A stretch of DNA of 64,000 nucleotides from Sphingomonas echinoides ATCC 14820 (GTDB lineage Bacteria > Pseudomonadota > Alphaproteobacteria > Sphingomonadales > Sphingomonadaceae). Every line of letters begins with the position of its first letter. The stretch's first letter is position 1. The notes under the pieces were generated by a model. The model searched no databases and was not told the DNA's origin. It worked only from the letters and a program-made list of their open reading frames with translations. Position numbers and translations under genes: made by a program. The stretch spans positions 1,039,256 to 1,103,255 of the forward strand of contig NZ_JH584235.1 of assembly GCF_000241465.1 (NCBI RefSeq). The letters are read 5' to 3'. Below are positions 25,992-33,657 of this stretch, in pieces.

Positions 25992-26795
25992 TTATTGCGC
26001 GGTCCAGCCGCCATCGATGACCAGTTCGGCCCCCGTCATGTAGCTCGCATCGGCGCTCGCCAGGAACACCGCCGGCCCGGCCAGTTCGTCGGGCTCGGCC
26101 AGCCGACCGATCGGCGTGGCGGCTTCCATCGCGCCAACCAGATCCTCGGGCTTTTCGGCAAACCCCTTGTCCACCCAGCGCTGGAACCCGGCGCTCAGCA
26201 GCGGCGTCTTGACGAAGCCCGGATGCAGCGAATTGGCGCGGATCGGCATCTTCTTCTGCGCGAATTCGATCGCGATGCCCTTAGTGAACAACCGCACCGC
26301 ACCCTTGCTCGCGTTATAGGCGGAGACTTCGGAATAGCCGACAATCCCCATGATCGAGCTGACATTGATGATGCTCGCTCCACCCGCCACCGCGCCACCG
26401 CTTTCCGCCAGCAGCGGCACCAGCGCGCGCGTGCCGAGGAACACGCCATCGACGTTGATCGCCATGATCCGCCGCCACGCCTCAAGCGAAAGCGTCTCGA
26501 CCGCGCCGGTCAGGTCGATGCCAGCATTGTTGACCAGGATATGGCAGCCCCCATGCGCCGATTGCAGATCGGCCGCGATCCTCGCCCAATCGTCCTCGCT
26601 GGTGACGTTGCCCGCCACATAGCGCGCCTGCCCGCCTAGCGCGGCGAGCGCAGCCGCCACCGCCTCGCTATCGGGCGCATCCAGGTCGGTGATCACCACC
26701 GTCGCCCCTTCGGCGCAGAAGCGCGCGGCGATCGCCTGCCCGATCCCGCGCAAGCCGCCCGTAACCAGGGCGACGCGTCCGTCCAGTCGTGCCAT
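25992..26795 (-). CDS. short-chain dehydrogenase/reductase (SDR)
   Basis: About 267 residues with 'VTGGLRGIGQAIAARF', acidic 'ITDLDAPDSE', 'NNAGI', Ser in 'INVSSIMGI', 'YNASKGAV' and the 'VIDGGWTAQ' terminus. ATG 26795 lies directly after the stop of the upstream SDR (TGA-GC-ATG) and is preceded by GGGAG, so this is the middle gene of a three-SDR operon. It is similar in sequence to the gene at 13669 (shared 'SVHPG/SLHPG' and 'DGG' regions), suggesting local duplication. Confidence 0.92.
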   Translation of the reverse strand: MARLDGRVALVTGGLRGIGQAIAARFCAEGATVVITDLDAPDSEAVAAALAALGGQARYVAGNVTSEDDWARIAADLQSAHGGCHILVNNAGIDLTGAVETLSLEAWRRIMAINVDGVFLGTRALVPLLAESGGAVAGGASIINVSSIMGIVGYSEVSAYNASKGAVRLFTKGIAIEFAQKKMPIRANSLHPGFVKTPLLSAGFQRWVDKGFAEKPEDLVGAMEAATPIGRLAEPDELAGPAVFLASADASYMTGAELVIDGGWTAQ

Positions 26796-26797
26796 GC

Positions 26798-27577
26798 TCA
26801 AACTCCCATCATGCCAGCGGTGGTGGCGCCGTCGATCGTGATCTCGGCCCCCGAAAGGAACGCCGCCTCGTCGCTCGCGAGATAGGCGACCAGGCCGGCC
26901 ACTTCGTCGACCTGCGCCATGCGGTTGAGCGGGGCCATCCCCTCATAAATCGCGCGCACCGCGACCGGATCCTCCTGGCTCTGCATGATGTGCCGGATCA
27001 TGTCGGTTTCGACGACGCCCGGCAGGATGGCGTTCACGCGAATGCGGTATTTCGCCTGGCCACAATAGACCGCAGCGGATTTCGCCAGCGCGACCACCGC
27101 CGCCTTGGTGGTGGAATAGGTCACGTAATTGCCGAGCGGGCGCGCCGCGTTCATCGAGGAATTGATAATGATCGAGCCGGTCGCCCCGGCATTGCGCGCC
27201 ATCGCCCGGATCGCATGCTGCACCGTCAACATCACGCCGGTCTGGTTGATCGCGATCAGCCGGTCCCACGTCTCGATGCTGACCTGCTCGATATTGGCAT
27301 CGCCCTGTTCGGTCCCGGCATTGGCAAAGGCGATGTCGAGCCGCCCGAACTCGCCCAGCACTGTGTCGATCAGTGCGGGCCAGCCCGCCGCATCCTCCAC
27401 CCGGTGGCTGACGAAACGCCCCCCAATCTCGCGCGCCAGCGCTTCACCGATTTCGGCCTTGGAGCCGGTGAACACCACCCGCGCGCCCTCGGCTGCAAGC
27501 CGCCGCGCCGCGCCAGCGCCAATCCCGCTGGTGCCGCCGGTAACAAGCGCCACCTTCCCATCAAGCCTGCCCGCCAC
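26798..27577 (-). CDS. short-chain dehydrogenase/reductase (SDR)
   Basis: 259 residues: 'VTGGTSGIGAGAARRLA', a 'FTGSKAE' segment after strand two that lacks the NAD-type acid and fits NADP(H), 'FANAG', Ser in 'IINSSMNAA', 'YSTTKAAV'. It is the first gene of the three-SDR operon and is divergent from the Rieske oxygenase gene at 27734, with a 156-base shared upstream region. Three adjacent SDRs with different apparent cofactor preference would allow oxidation and re-reduction (epimerisation) of hydroxyls, an inference only. Confidence 0.92.
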   Translation of the reverse strand: MAGRLDGKVALVTGGTSGIGAGAARRLAAEGARVVFTGSKAEIGEALAREIGGRFVSHRVEDAAGWPALIDTVLGEFGRLDIAFANAGTEQGDANIEQVSIETWDRLIAINQTGVMLTVQHAIRAMARNAGATGSIIINSSMNAARPLGNYVTYSTTKAAVVALAKSAAVYCGQAKYRIRVNAILPGVVETDMIRHIMQSQEDPVAVRAIYEGMAPLNRMAQVDEVAGLVAYLASDEAAFLSGAEITIDGATTAGMMGV

Positions 27578-27733
27578 ACCACTCTCCCATTTGTGTTTGT
27601 GCCATCATGCACCAGCGGGGGAGGCCAGGAAAACTATGCTTTCAGTAAGGTGACTTCTGCCCCGTTCAGCCTTTACACCACGTCGCGGAGACCGGGGGCG
27701 CGACTCCCGGCCAGGAGAGGAAAGAGAGCGGCC

Positions 27734-29188
27734 ATGGCGGACAGCGATCCCATTACCCAGACGCGTGCGGCACCCGACAAGGACGGTCTGCCGATCAGCG
27801 ATGGCATCAGTTGGCTCGAACTGATGGCGGTGGATTCGCGCCCTGCCCCCGATATTCTGACCACACCAAGCTATCACAGCCGCGGCACCGCACCGATTGC
27901 CGCCGCGCGCTACACCAGCGAAGCCTTTGCCAAGCTCGAACGCGAACGGATGTGGCCGCGCGTCTGGCAATTCGCTGCGCGCGAAGAGGATCTGCCCGAT
28001 CCCGGCGATTTTGTGGTGTATGAAAATGCCGGGCGCTCCTTCCTGATCTCGCGTCAGGACGATGGCTCGATCAAGGCCATGCACAATGTCTGCCTGCATC
28101 GCGGGCGCAAGCTGCGCACTGAAGACGGCAGTGCCGATCGCTTCACCTGCCCGTTCCACGGCTTCACCTGGAACAAGGATGGCAGCTTCGACCATATGCC
28201 GTGCCAGTGGGATTTCACCCATCTCGACCGCGCCGATCTCACACTGCCGCCGGTCGAGGTCGGCCAGTGGGGCGGCTATATCTTCCTGCGCGAAGAACCG
28301 GGCGGGCCGACCCTGGAAGAGTATCTGGCCCCCTTGCCCGAACATTTCACGCGCTGGCGGCATGAGGACTGCACCACCGTCATGTGGGTCGGCAAGGAAG
28401 TTCCCGCCAATTGGAAGGTCACTGCCGAAGCCTTTATGGAAGCGTGGCATACCGTGGTGACGCATCCGCAATTGCTGCCGTTCACCGGGGACGCCAACAG
28501 CGCCTATTGGACCTGGGGCGATCATGTGAACGTCAATCTCGTGCCCTTCGGCACGATGTCGCCGCACCTCGACCCCGATGGACGCAGCCAGCAATGGATC
28601 GTCGACGAGTTCGTCAAATATAACGGCCGCAGCGGCGAAAATTACGAAGCCGATAAGGACCCCTACGCCGTCAGCGTGCCCGACGGCGTCACCGCGCGCG
28701 CCGCGCTCGGTGCCAAGATGCGCACCGCTTATGCCGAACAGAGCGGCTATGATCTCGACGACGCGACCGATGCCGAACTGCTCGACGCGTTGGTCTACAA
28801 TGTCTTCCCCAATTTCGCGCCGTGGGGCGGCTATATGCCCAACATCGTCTATCGCTGGCGCCCCGGCAAAACGCCCGACACCTGTCTGATGGAAGTCCGC
28901 ATTCTGATGCGCGTCAAGAAAGGCGAGCCGCACCCGCGCGGCGTGCCGATGAAATATCTGCGGCTTGACCAGAAATGGACCGAAGCCCCCGAGCTTGGCA
29001 TTCTCGGCGACGTGTTCGAACAGGACATGGATAATCTGCCTTATGTGCAGGAAGGCCTGCACGCCTCCAAGACCGGCGTCGTGCAACTGGGCGATTATCA
29101 GGAAATCCGCATCCGCCAGTTCCAGCAGACGCTCGACCGCTATCTCGGGATCGCCGAGGGCAGCGACGGTGCCGAGGCGCAAGCGTGA
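27734..29188 (+). CDS. Rieske non-heme iron oxygenase, alpha subunit (3)
   Basis: About 484 residues, the largest Rieske protein here. Cluster ligands are Cys120/His122 ('CLHRG') and Cys139/His142 ('CPFHGF'). Iron-site histidines are His239 and His244 in 'EAFMEAWHTVVTHPQLL'. An additional N-terminal stretch of about 60 residues precedes the Rieske domain. The open frame continues upstream to 26789, antisense to the SDR, without conserved sequence; ATG 27734 follows an AGGAAAGAGAG site. It overlaps the ThuA-like gene by four bases, implying a joint function. Confidence 0.94.
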   Translation: MADSDPITQTRAAPDKDGLPISDGISWLELMAVDSRPAPDILTTPSYHSRGTAPIAAARYTSEAFAKLERERMWPRVWQFAAREEDLPDPGDFVVYENAGRSFLISRQDDGSIKAMHNVCLHRGRKLRTEDGSADRFTCPFHGFTWNKDGSFDHMPCQWDFTHLDRADLTLPPVEVGQWGGYIFLREEPGGPTLEEYLAPLPEHFTRWRHEDCTTVMWVGKEVPANWKVTAEAFMEAWHTVVTHPQLLPFTGDANSAYWTWGDHVNVNLVPFGTMSPHLDPDGRSQQWIVDEFVKYNGRSGENYEADKDPYAVSVPDGVTARAALGAKMRTAYAEQSGYDLDDATDAELLDALVYNVFPNFAPWGGYMPNIVYRWRPGKTPDTCLMEVRILMRVKKGEPHPRGVPMKYLRLDQKWTEAPELGILGDVFEQDMDNLPYVQEGLHASKTGVVQLGDYQEIRIRQFQQTLDRYLGIAEGSDGAEAQA

Positions 29189-29994
29189 GCGAGGCGGTCG
29201 CACACCCGCGTCGCCTCAACTGCGTCCTGATTTGCGGTGGGGTGTGGCACGATATCGATTTCGCCCGGCTCGAATTGCTCAAGCTGCTGGGTGAAGACCC
29301 GGCCATCCGTACGCGCGTGTTCGAGGATTATGAAACGATCGCCGCGATCAAGGCCGCCGATATTCTGATCACCTACACCTGCGACGTCACCCCCTCGCTC
29401 GCCGCGCAGGAGGCGCTGCGCGCGTGGTTGGCGGCGGGCGGGCGCTGGTACGCGCTCCACGGCACCAATTCGGTGCTGCGCCTGCTGTCCGATGGCCCCA
29501 ATGCCGGCCTGTGGGAAGCGCCGCGCTGGGCACCGTTGTTCATGGATCTGCTCGGCAGCCAGTTCCTCAGCCACCCGCCGATCGCGCCCTATCGCGTGGA
29601 GATTGCCGATCCCGATCATCCGCTGGTCGCAGGCATCGCCCCGTTCGACACCAGCGATGAGCTCTATCATCTGGAAACGCATGGCGACCTGCACGTCCTG
29701 CTCGACACCTGCTGCACCGTTGCCGGGACCGGCTTTGTCGAAGGCGATGCCGCCCCCGGTCGGCACCCGGTGTTTTACATCAAACAGCATGGTGCGGGCG
29801 CGGTGCTGTACCTGACGCTCGGCCACTGCCGCGGCCATTATGATCTGCAACCGATGCTCGACTGGTGGCCAACGGTCGATCGCTGCGCCTGGGATCTGCC
29901 GGTGTTTTACGATCTGCTCCGGCACGGCATCGCCTGGACGCGCGAACCGCTCGCCGAGCAGGACACGCCCCCGGATCAGGCCGCATCGGCATAA
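29185..29994 (+). CDS. ThuA-like protein (second copy)
   Basis: 269 residues of the ThuA family: 'LICGGVWHDIDFARLELL', 'ADILITYTCDVTP', 'LRAWLAAGGRWYALHGTNS', 'LLGSQFLSHPPIAPY', 'DELYHLETHGDLHVL' and 'VLYLTLGHCRGHYDLQP'. The glutaminase-type nucleophile Cys is not obvious in the usual place. The start is a GTG that overlaps the stop of the Rieske oxygenase gene, so the two are co-translated. With the copy at 12858 this is the second ThuA-like protein in the same island. The gene ends convergently with the acyl-CoA dehydrogenase at 29976, overlapping by 19 bases. Confidence 0.85.
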   Translation: MSEAVAHPRRLNCVLICGGVWHDIDFARLELLKLLGEDPAIRTRVFEDYETIAAIKAADILITYTCDVTPSLAAQEALRAWLAAGGRWYALHGTNSVLRLLSDGPNAGLWEAPRWAPLFMDLLGSQFLSHPPIAPYRVEIADPDHPLVAGIAPFDTSDELYHLETHGDLHVLLDTCCTVAGTGFVEGDAAPGRHPVFYIKQHGAGAVLYLTLGHCRGHYDLQPMLDWWPTVDRCAWDLPVFYDLLRHGIAWTREPLAEQDTPPDQAASA

Positions 29995-31076
29995 CGGTCC
30001 AGCTTCGCCAGCGGGTCTTCCGGCCAACGCGACAAGAACACCAACCGCTTATGCCCATGCCCGATCGCCAGTTCATCGGTCACGCCCATGCCGCCATGGA
30101 ACTGGATCATGTCATGGCCAAGCGCGATCGACGCCTCGCTGATGAACGCGCGCGCGCCCGCCACCGCGCGGACGAACCCCGCTTCCCCCTCCAGCACCAG
30201 CGCAAAATTGATCAGCGCCTTGCTCTGCTCGAGCGCGGCATAATGCGCGACCATACGATGCTGGATCGCCTGGAAGCGCCCCAGCACAGTGTTGAACTGG
30301 CTGCGCGTGCGCAGATAGTCGAGCGTCTCGTCAAAAATCCGCTGCATCACGCCGACCGCCTCCGCCGCGCGGCATAGCTCGACCAGCGGCAGCGTGGCAT
30401 CGAGCAGATCGCGCCCGCCCGCCAGGCGATTCGCAGCAGCGACGGCAACGCGGTCGAGCCGCAGAACGACGGCGGCACCGCCATCGATCAGCCGCCATGG
30501 CGTCACCGAAAGCCCCGGCGCATCTGCCGGGACGACGAAGAAGTCGGGCGAATCCTGTCCGGCCAGAACCGCGCTGACGATATAGGCATCCACCCCGACC
30601 CCGGCTGGGACGCAGTGCTTTCCACCCGACAGCACATAGCCGTCTTCCAGCCGGTCGGCTCGCGTCTCTACCCAGTCGGGATTGCCGCGGCTGGCGCGCT
30701 CGGCATGGGCCAGGACGACGCGGCTTTCGCCCGCAGCCAGGCGGTCGCGCCAGGCCGACGCTACACTCTCGCCACCGCCCAGCACCAGGCGCGCGCCCAG
30801 CACCACGCTGTCGATCAGCGGTTCGACCACCAACCCCTTGCCGAGCGCAGTGAACAGCGTGACCAGCGCGCTGGCATTGAGGCCAAGCCCGCCATCTTCC
30901 GGGCGCAACGCGGCCGCGACCAGACCATAGTCGGCCAGCAGCGCCCAATTCTCGCGACTGAACCCGCACGGCTCCGCCTGATAGGCGCGGCGACGATCCA
31001 GATCGTAGCGATCCGCCACGAATCGTTCGGCCAAATCCTGCAACATCCGTTCGTCTTCGCTGAGATCAAAGTTCAC
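29976..31076 (-). CDS. acyl-CoA dehydrogenase, divergent
   Basis: 366 residues, an acyl-CoA dehydrogenase fold with a short N-terminal helical domain ('FDLSEDERMLQDLAERFV'), a beta-domain with 'YVLSGGKHCVPAGVG' and a C-terminal helical domain with 'YLRTRSQFNTVLGRFQAIQH' and 'GHDMIQFHGGMGVTDE'. The short length and sequence resemble the small subunit of heteromeric, steroid side-chain-type dehydrogenases (ChsE family), which pair with a second subunit; the proteins at 33658 and 38934 are candidates. It is divergent from the LuxR-type gene at 31179, only about 100 bases away. Confidence 0.9.
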   Translation of the reverse strand: MNFDLSEDERMLQDLAERFVADRYDLDRRRAYQAEPCGFSRENWALLADYGLVAAALRPEDGGLGLNASALVTLFTALGKGLVVEPLIDSVVLGARLVLGGGESVASAWRDRLAAGESRVVLAHAERASRGNPDWVETRADRLEDGYVLSGGKHCVPAGVGVDAYIVSAVLAGQDSPDFFVVPADAPGLSVTPWRLIDGGAAVVLRLDRVAVAAANRLAGGRDLLDATLPLVELCRAAEAVGVMQRIFDETLDYLRTRSQFNTVLGRFQAIQHRMVAHYAALEQSKALINFALVLEGEAGFVRAVAGARAFISEASIALGHDMIQFHGGMGVTDELAIGHGHKRLVFLSRWPEDPLAKLDRYADAA

Positions 31077-31178
31077 GCGGGCGCTCCTTTGTTACGCAAC
31101 GTAGCGGGAGCGGAAATCCAAAAACGCTGGGCAAAAGGCTAGGATGGCCTAAAACGACGGCGCAGGAGATAAGGACGC

Positions 31179-31955
31179 GTGGAGAAGGACGCCCCAAGGC
31201 TGGATTGGGTGAACGCGGTCAGAATCGCGGCACCCGAGGAAGTGCGATCGGCAGCGGAGGCGCTGCACGACATCGCCATGCGCTGTGGCATGCGCGCGGC
31301 ACCGGCGCACAATATTGCCGACAAGCGAACCCCGACCGACCTTGCCGGAAATGTGCTGGCGAGCGAGGTGTTCGGCTGGACGGGGGAGCAGGCGTGGTGG
31401 CGCAATCCCCATATCGCGCTCGATTCGCCGCTCACCTCCGCCTGCCGCTTCGAGAGCGAACCTTTCTGGGTGAACGCGCAAGGATTCCACACACGCCAGG
31501 CCAATCGCTATCTGTCGGCGATCGACCTCACCAATTTCGAAGTGCGCGCGCGCACCCGCGCGGCGATCGTCGTGCCTGTGCATCTGCCGTTCGGACAGAT
31601 CGGGGCGGTCTCCTTCAACCCGCTGGATGCGTCACTGACCGATCTTTCCAGCGAATTTGAACGCTATGGCGACATTTTCGGCCTGCTGGGGCGCACTTTC
31701 ATCGCCGGCTATGTCAACACCATGGGCTCGGCCCAGGCGCTGCCCGCGCATTTGCGCCTGTCGAAGCGCGAGGTGGAGTGTCTGCGCTGGGCGGCGATCG
31801 GCAAGACCGATTTCGAGATCAGCATGATCATCGGCCGCAGCCGCGCGACCGTGCGCTTCCACATCCACAATGCGTCGACCAAATTGTCGGCGGTCAATCG
31901 CAGCCAGACGGTCTTCAAGGCGGCACAGCTCGGCTATATCACGCTGGCGCGCTGA
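31179..31955 (+). CDS. LuxR-family regulator with autoinducer-binding-like domain
   Basis: 258 residues. The N-terminal two thirds match the autoinducer-binding fold ('EVFGWTGEQAWWRNPHIALD', 'VVPVHLPFGQIGAVSF'). The C-terminal LuxR helix-turn-helix is 'RLSKREVECLRWAAIGKTD', 'FEISMIIGRSRATVRFHIHN', 'KLSAVNRSQTVFKAAQLGY'. The usual Y..DP ligand pattern is not intact, so the ligand may not be an acyl-homoserine lactone. No luxI-like synthase is in the window. GTG start with an AAGGA site. It sits immediately before the ten-gene operon at 32101-42431 and divergent from an acyl-CoA dehydrogenase, so it is the best candidate regulator of both. Confidence 0.9.
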   Translation: MEKDAPRLDWVNAVRIAAPEEVRSAAEALHDIAMRCGMRAAPAHNIADKRTPTDLAGNVLASEVFGWTGEQAWWRNPHIALDSPLTSACRFESEPFWVNAQGFHTRQANRYLSAIDLTNFEVRARTRAAIVVPVHLPFGQIGAVSFNPLDASLTDLSSEFERYGDIFGLLGRTFIAGYVNTMGSAQALPAHLRLSKREVECLRWAAIGKTDFEISMIIGRSRATVRFHIHNASTKLSAVNRSQTVFKAAQLGYITLAR

Positions 31956-32100
31956 GCCGCCCTTCGCCCGGCACATCGGCGGCACAGCCCCACCCTATTC
32001 CTTTTACCCGGCCTATCCCTTTTAAGAGTCGCGCTTGGCGGCGGGTTGGCGCTTTATCGTGGCGAGGTTGAACACAACACGCCCATGGGAGGGGAGAATT

Positions 32101-32496
32101 TTGACGCCCGACGTGTCTCTATTCGCGACTGACGCGCCGCTGCGCCTGCTCGCTGCGCGTGATCGCACGACTGGGCGAATCCTCTTCCCGCACCGCGATG
32201 GCGATGGTTTGGAAACCATCACGCTCGGTCGTCGCGGCACGCTATGGTCCTACACTGTGCAGCGCTTCCGCCCGAAGACGCCCCCTTATGCCGGGCCGGA
32301 AGCGTTCGAGCCATGGGCGCTCGGTTATGTCGAATTGCCGGGCGAAATCATCATCGAGGCCCGCCTGACCGACATTGCGTTCGACGCGATCAGGATCGGC
32401 ATGGCGATGGAGCTGACCGAAGTGCCGCTCGATCCCGCCGTCGCCGGTTCGTTGCGCCTGCCCGCTTTCCGCCCGACAGTGGAGGCCGCCGCATGA
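32101..32496 (+). CDS. DUF35 OB-fold protein lacking the zinc ribbon
   Basis: About 131 residues matching the acyl-CoA-associated OB-fold family DUF35 ('LWSYTVQRFRPKTPPYAGPE', 'WALGYVELPGEIIIEARL'). These small proteins are partners of thiolase-like enzymes or Ltp2-type aldolases. The N-terminal rubredoxin-like zinc ribbon is degenerate: 'GRILFPHRDGDG' stands where CxxC pairs are normally found and the protein has no cysteines. TTG at 32101 is preceded by GGGAGGGGAG; no ATG exists in a better place. Its end overlaps the thiolase-like gene start by four bases (ATGA). Confidence 0.78.
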   Translation: MTPDVSLFATDAPLRLLAARDRTTGRILFPHRDGDGLETITLGRRGTLWSYTVQRFRPKTPPYAGPEAFEPWALGYVELPGEIIIEARLTDIAFDAIRIGMAMELTEVPLDPAVAGSLRLPAFRPTVEAAA

Positions 32497-33650
32497 GCGA
32501 CGCCACCAACGTCTGCATCATCGGCATCGGCATCCACCCGTTCGGTCGCACCGATGCGCTATCGGGCATCGACCAGGGTGTGTTTGCGGTGCGCGCCGCG
32601 CTGGCAGATGCGGGGATCGACTGGGCCGACATCCAATTCGCTTATGGCGGGTCGGATGCGGCGGGCAATCCTGACACGATGGTCGACCGGCTCGGCCTCA
32701 CCGGCGTGCAGTTCATCAACGTCAAAAATGGCTGTGCGACCGGCGGCTCGGCCTTGTTCTCGGCGCAAACCGCGATCCGCTCGGGCCAGTTCGACCTAGG
32801 GCTGGCGGTCGGATTCGACAAGCATCCGCGCGGGGCGTTCAACGCGCTGCCCGCCGAATATGGCCTGCCCGATTGGTATGGCGCGGCGGGCTATATGGTC
32901 ACCACGCAATTCTTCGCCGCCAAGATCATGCGCTACATGCACCTGCATGGCATCAGCCGCCGTTCGCTCGGGCTGGTCGCGCAGAAGGCGTTCGCCAATG
33001 GCGTCCACGCCCCCCATGCGTGGCGGCGGTCGGAAGTCGCGCTGGACACGATCCTGGAGGCCCCGATGGTCTCCGATCCCTTCAGCAAATTCATGTTCTG
33101 CTCGCCCGGCGAAGGCGGCGTCGCGCTGATCCTGGCGAGCGAGCGCAAGGCACGCGAGCTGGGCGCAACGCCGATCCGCCTCGCCGCCGCGACCATGCGC
33201 ACGCGCCCGCCCGGCAGTTTCGAGGTGTTCGCGCCCAGCATCGATCTTGGCGGCGGCACCGCCACCGCCACGCGCCTCGCCGCCGCCGCCGCCTTCAGCC
33301 TCGCCGGGATCGGCCCGGACGAGATCGACGTGGCGCAATTGCAGGATACCGAGGCCGGTGCCGAAATCATGCACCTGGCCGAAAACGGCTTCTGCGCGGA
33401 TGGCGAGCAGGAACAATGGCTGGCCGAAGGGCGCACCCGCATTGGCGGTACGCTGCCGGTCAATACCGACGGCGGATGCCTTGCCTGCGGAGAGCCGATC
33501 GGTGCCTCGGGGCTGCGGCAGGTTTATGAAAATGTCGTCCAATTGCGCGGCCAGGGCGGCGGGCGTCAGGTGCCGGGCGCGCCGCGCACCGCTTACAGCC
33601 ATGTCTATGGTGCCCCCGGCGTTTCCGCCGTTACGATCCTGCACAGATAG
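32493..33650 (+). CDS. thiolase-like protein (SCP2/lipid-transfer type)
   Basis: About 385 residues of the non-decarboxylating thiolase family, closest in layout to SCP2-type thiolases and lipid-transfer aldolases. The nucleophile Cys81 is in 'NGCATGGSALFSAQ'. Near the C-terminus 'NTDGGCLACGEPIGASG' carries Glu334 where many thiolases have His of the GHP motif. The final 'YGAPGVSAVTILHR' is typical of the subfamily. Together with the adjacent DUF35 protein it probably catalyses the last C-C cleavage, either thiolytic or retro-aldol. ATG 32493; the open frame extends upstream to 32244 only as an overlap with the previous gene. Confidence 0.87.
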   Translation: MSDATNVCIIGIGIHPFGRTDALSGIDQGVFAVRAALADAGIDWADIQFAYGGSDAAGNPDTMVDRLGLTGVQFINVKNGCATGGSALFSAQTAIRSGQFDLGLAVGFDKHPRGAFNALPAEYGLPDWYGAAGYMVTTQFFAAKIMRYMHLHGISRRSLGLVAQKAFANGVHAPHAWRRSEVALDTILEAPMVSDPFSKFMFCSPGEGGVALILASERKARELGATPIRLAAATMRTRPPGSFEVFAPSIDLGGGTATATRLAAAAAFSLAGIGPDEIDVAQLQDTEAGAEIMHLAENGFCADGEQEQWLAEGRTRIGGTLPVNTDGGCLACGEPIGASGLRQVYENVVQLRGQGGGRQVPGAPRTAYSHVYGAPGVSAVTILHR

Positions 33651-33657
33651 GCGCGCG

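Noticed and set aside
26789..27733. N-terminal extension of the third Rieske oxygenase
   Set aside because: The extra 315 codons are antisense to an SDR gene with clear SDR motifs; the oxygenase has a good ribosome site and ATG at 27734.
31179..31955. A quorum-sensing locus
   Set aside because: There is no luxI-type synthase in the window and the ligand-binding residues appear altered, so only a LuxR-type regulator is claimed.
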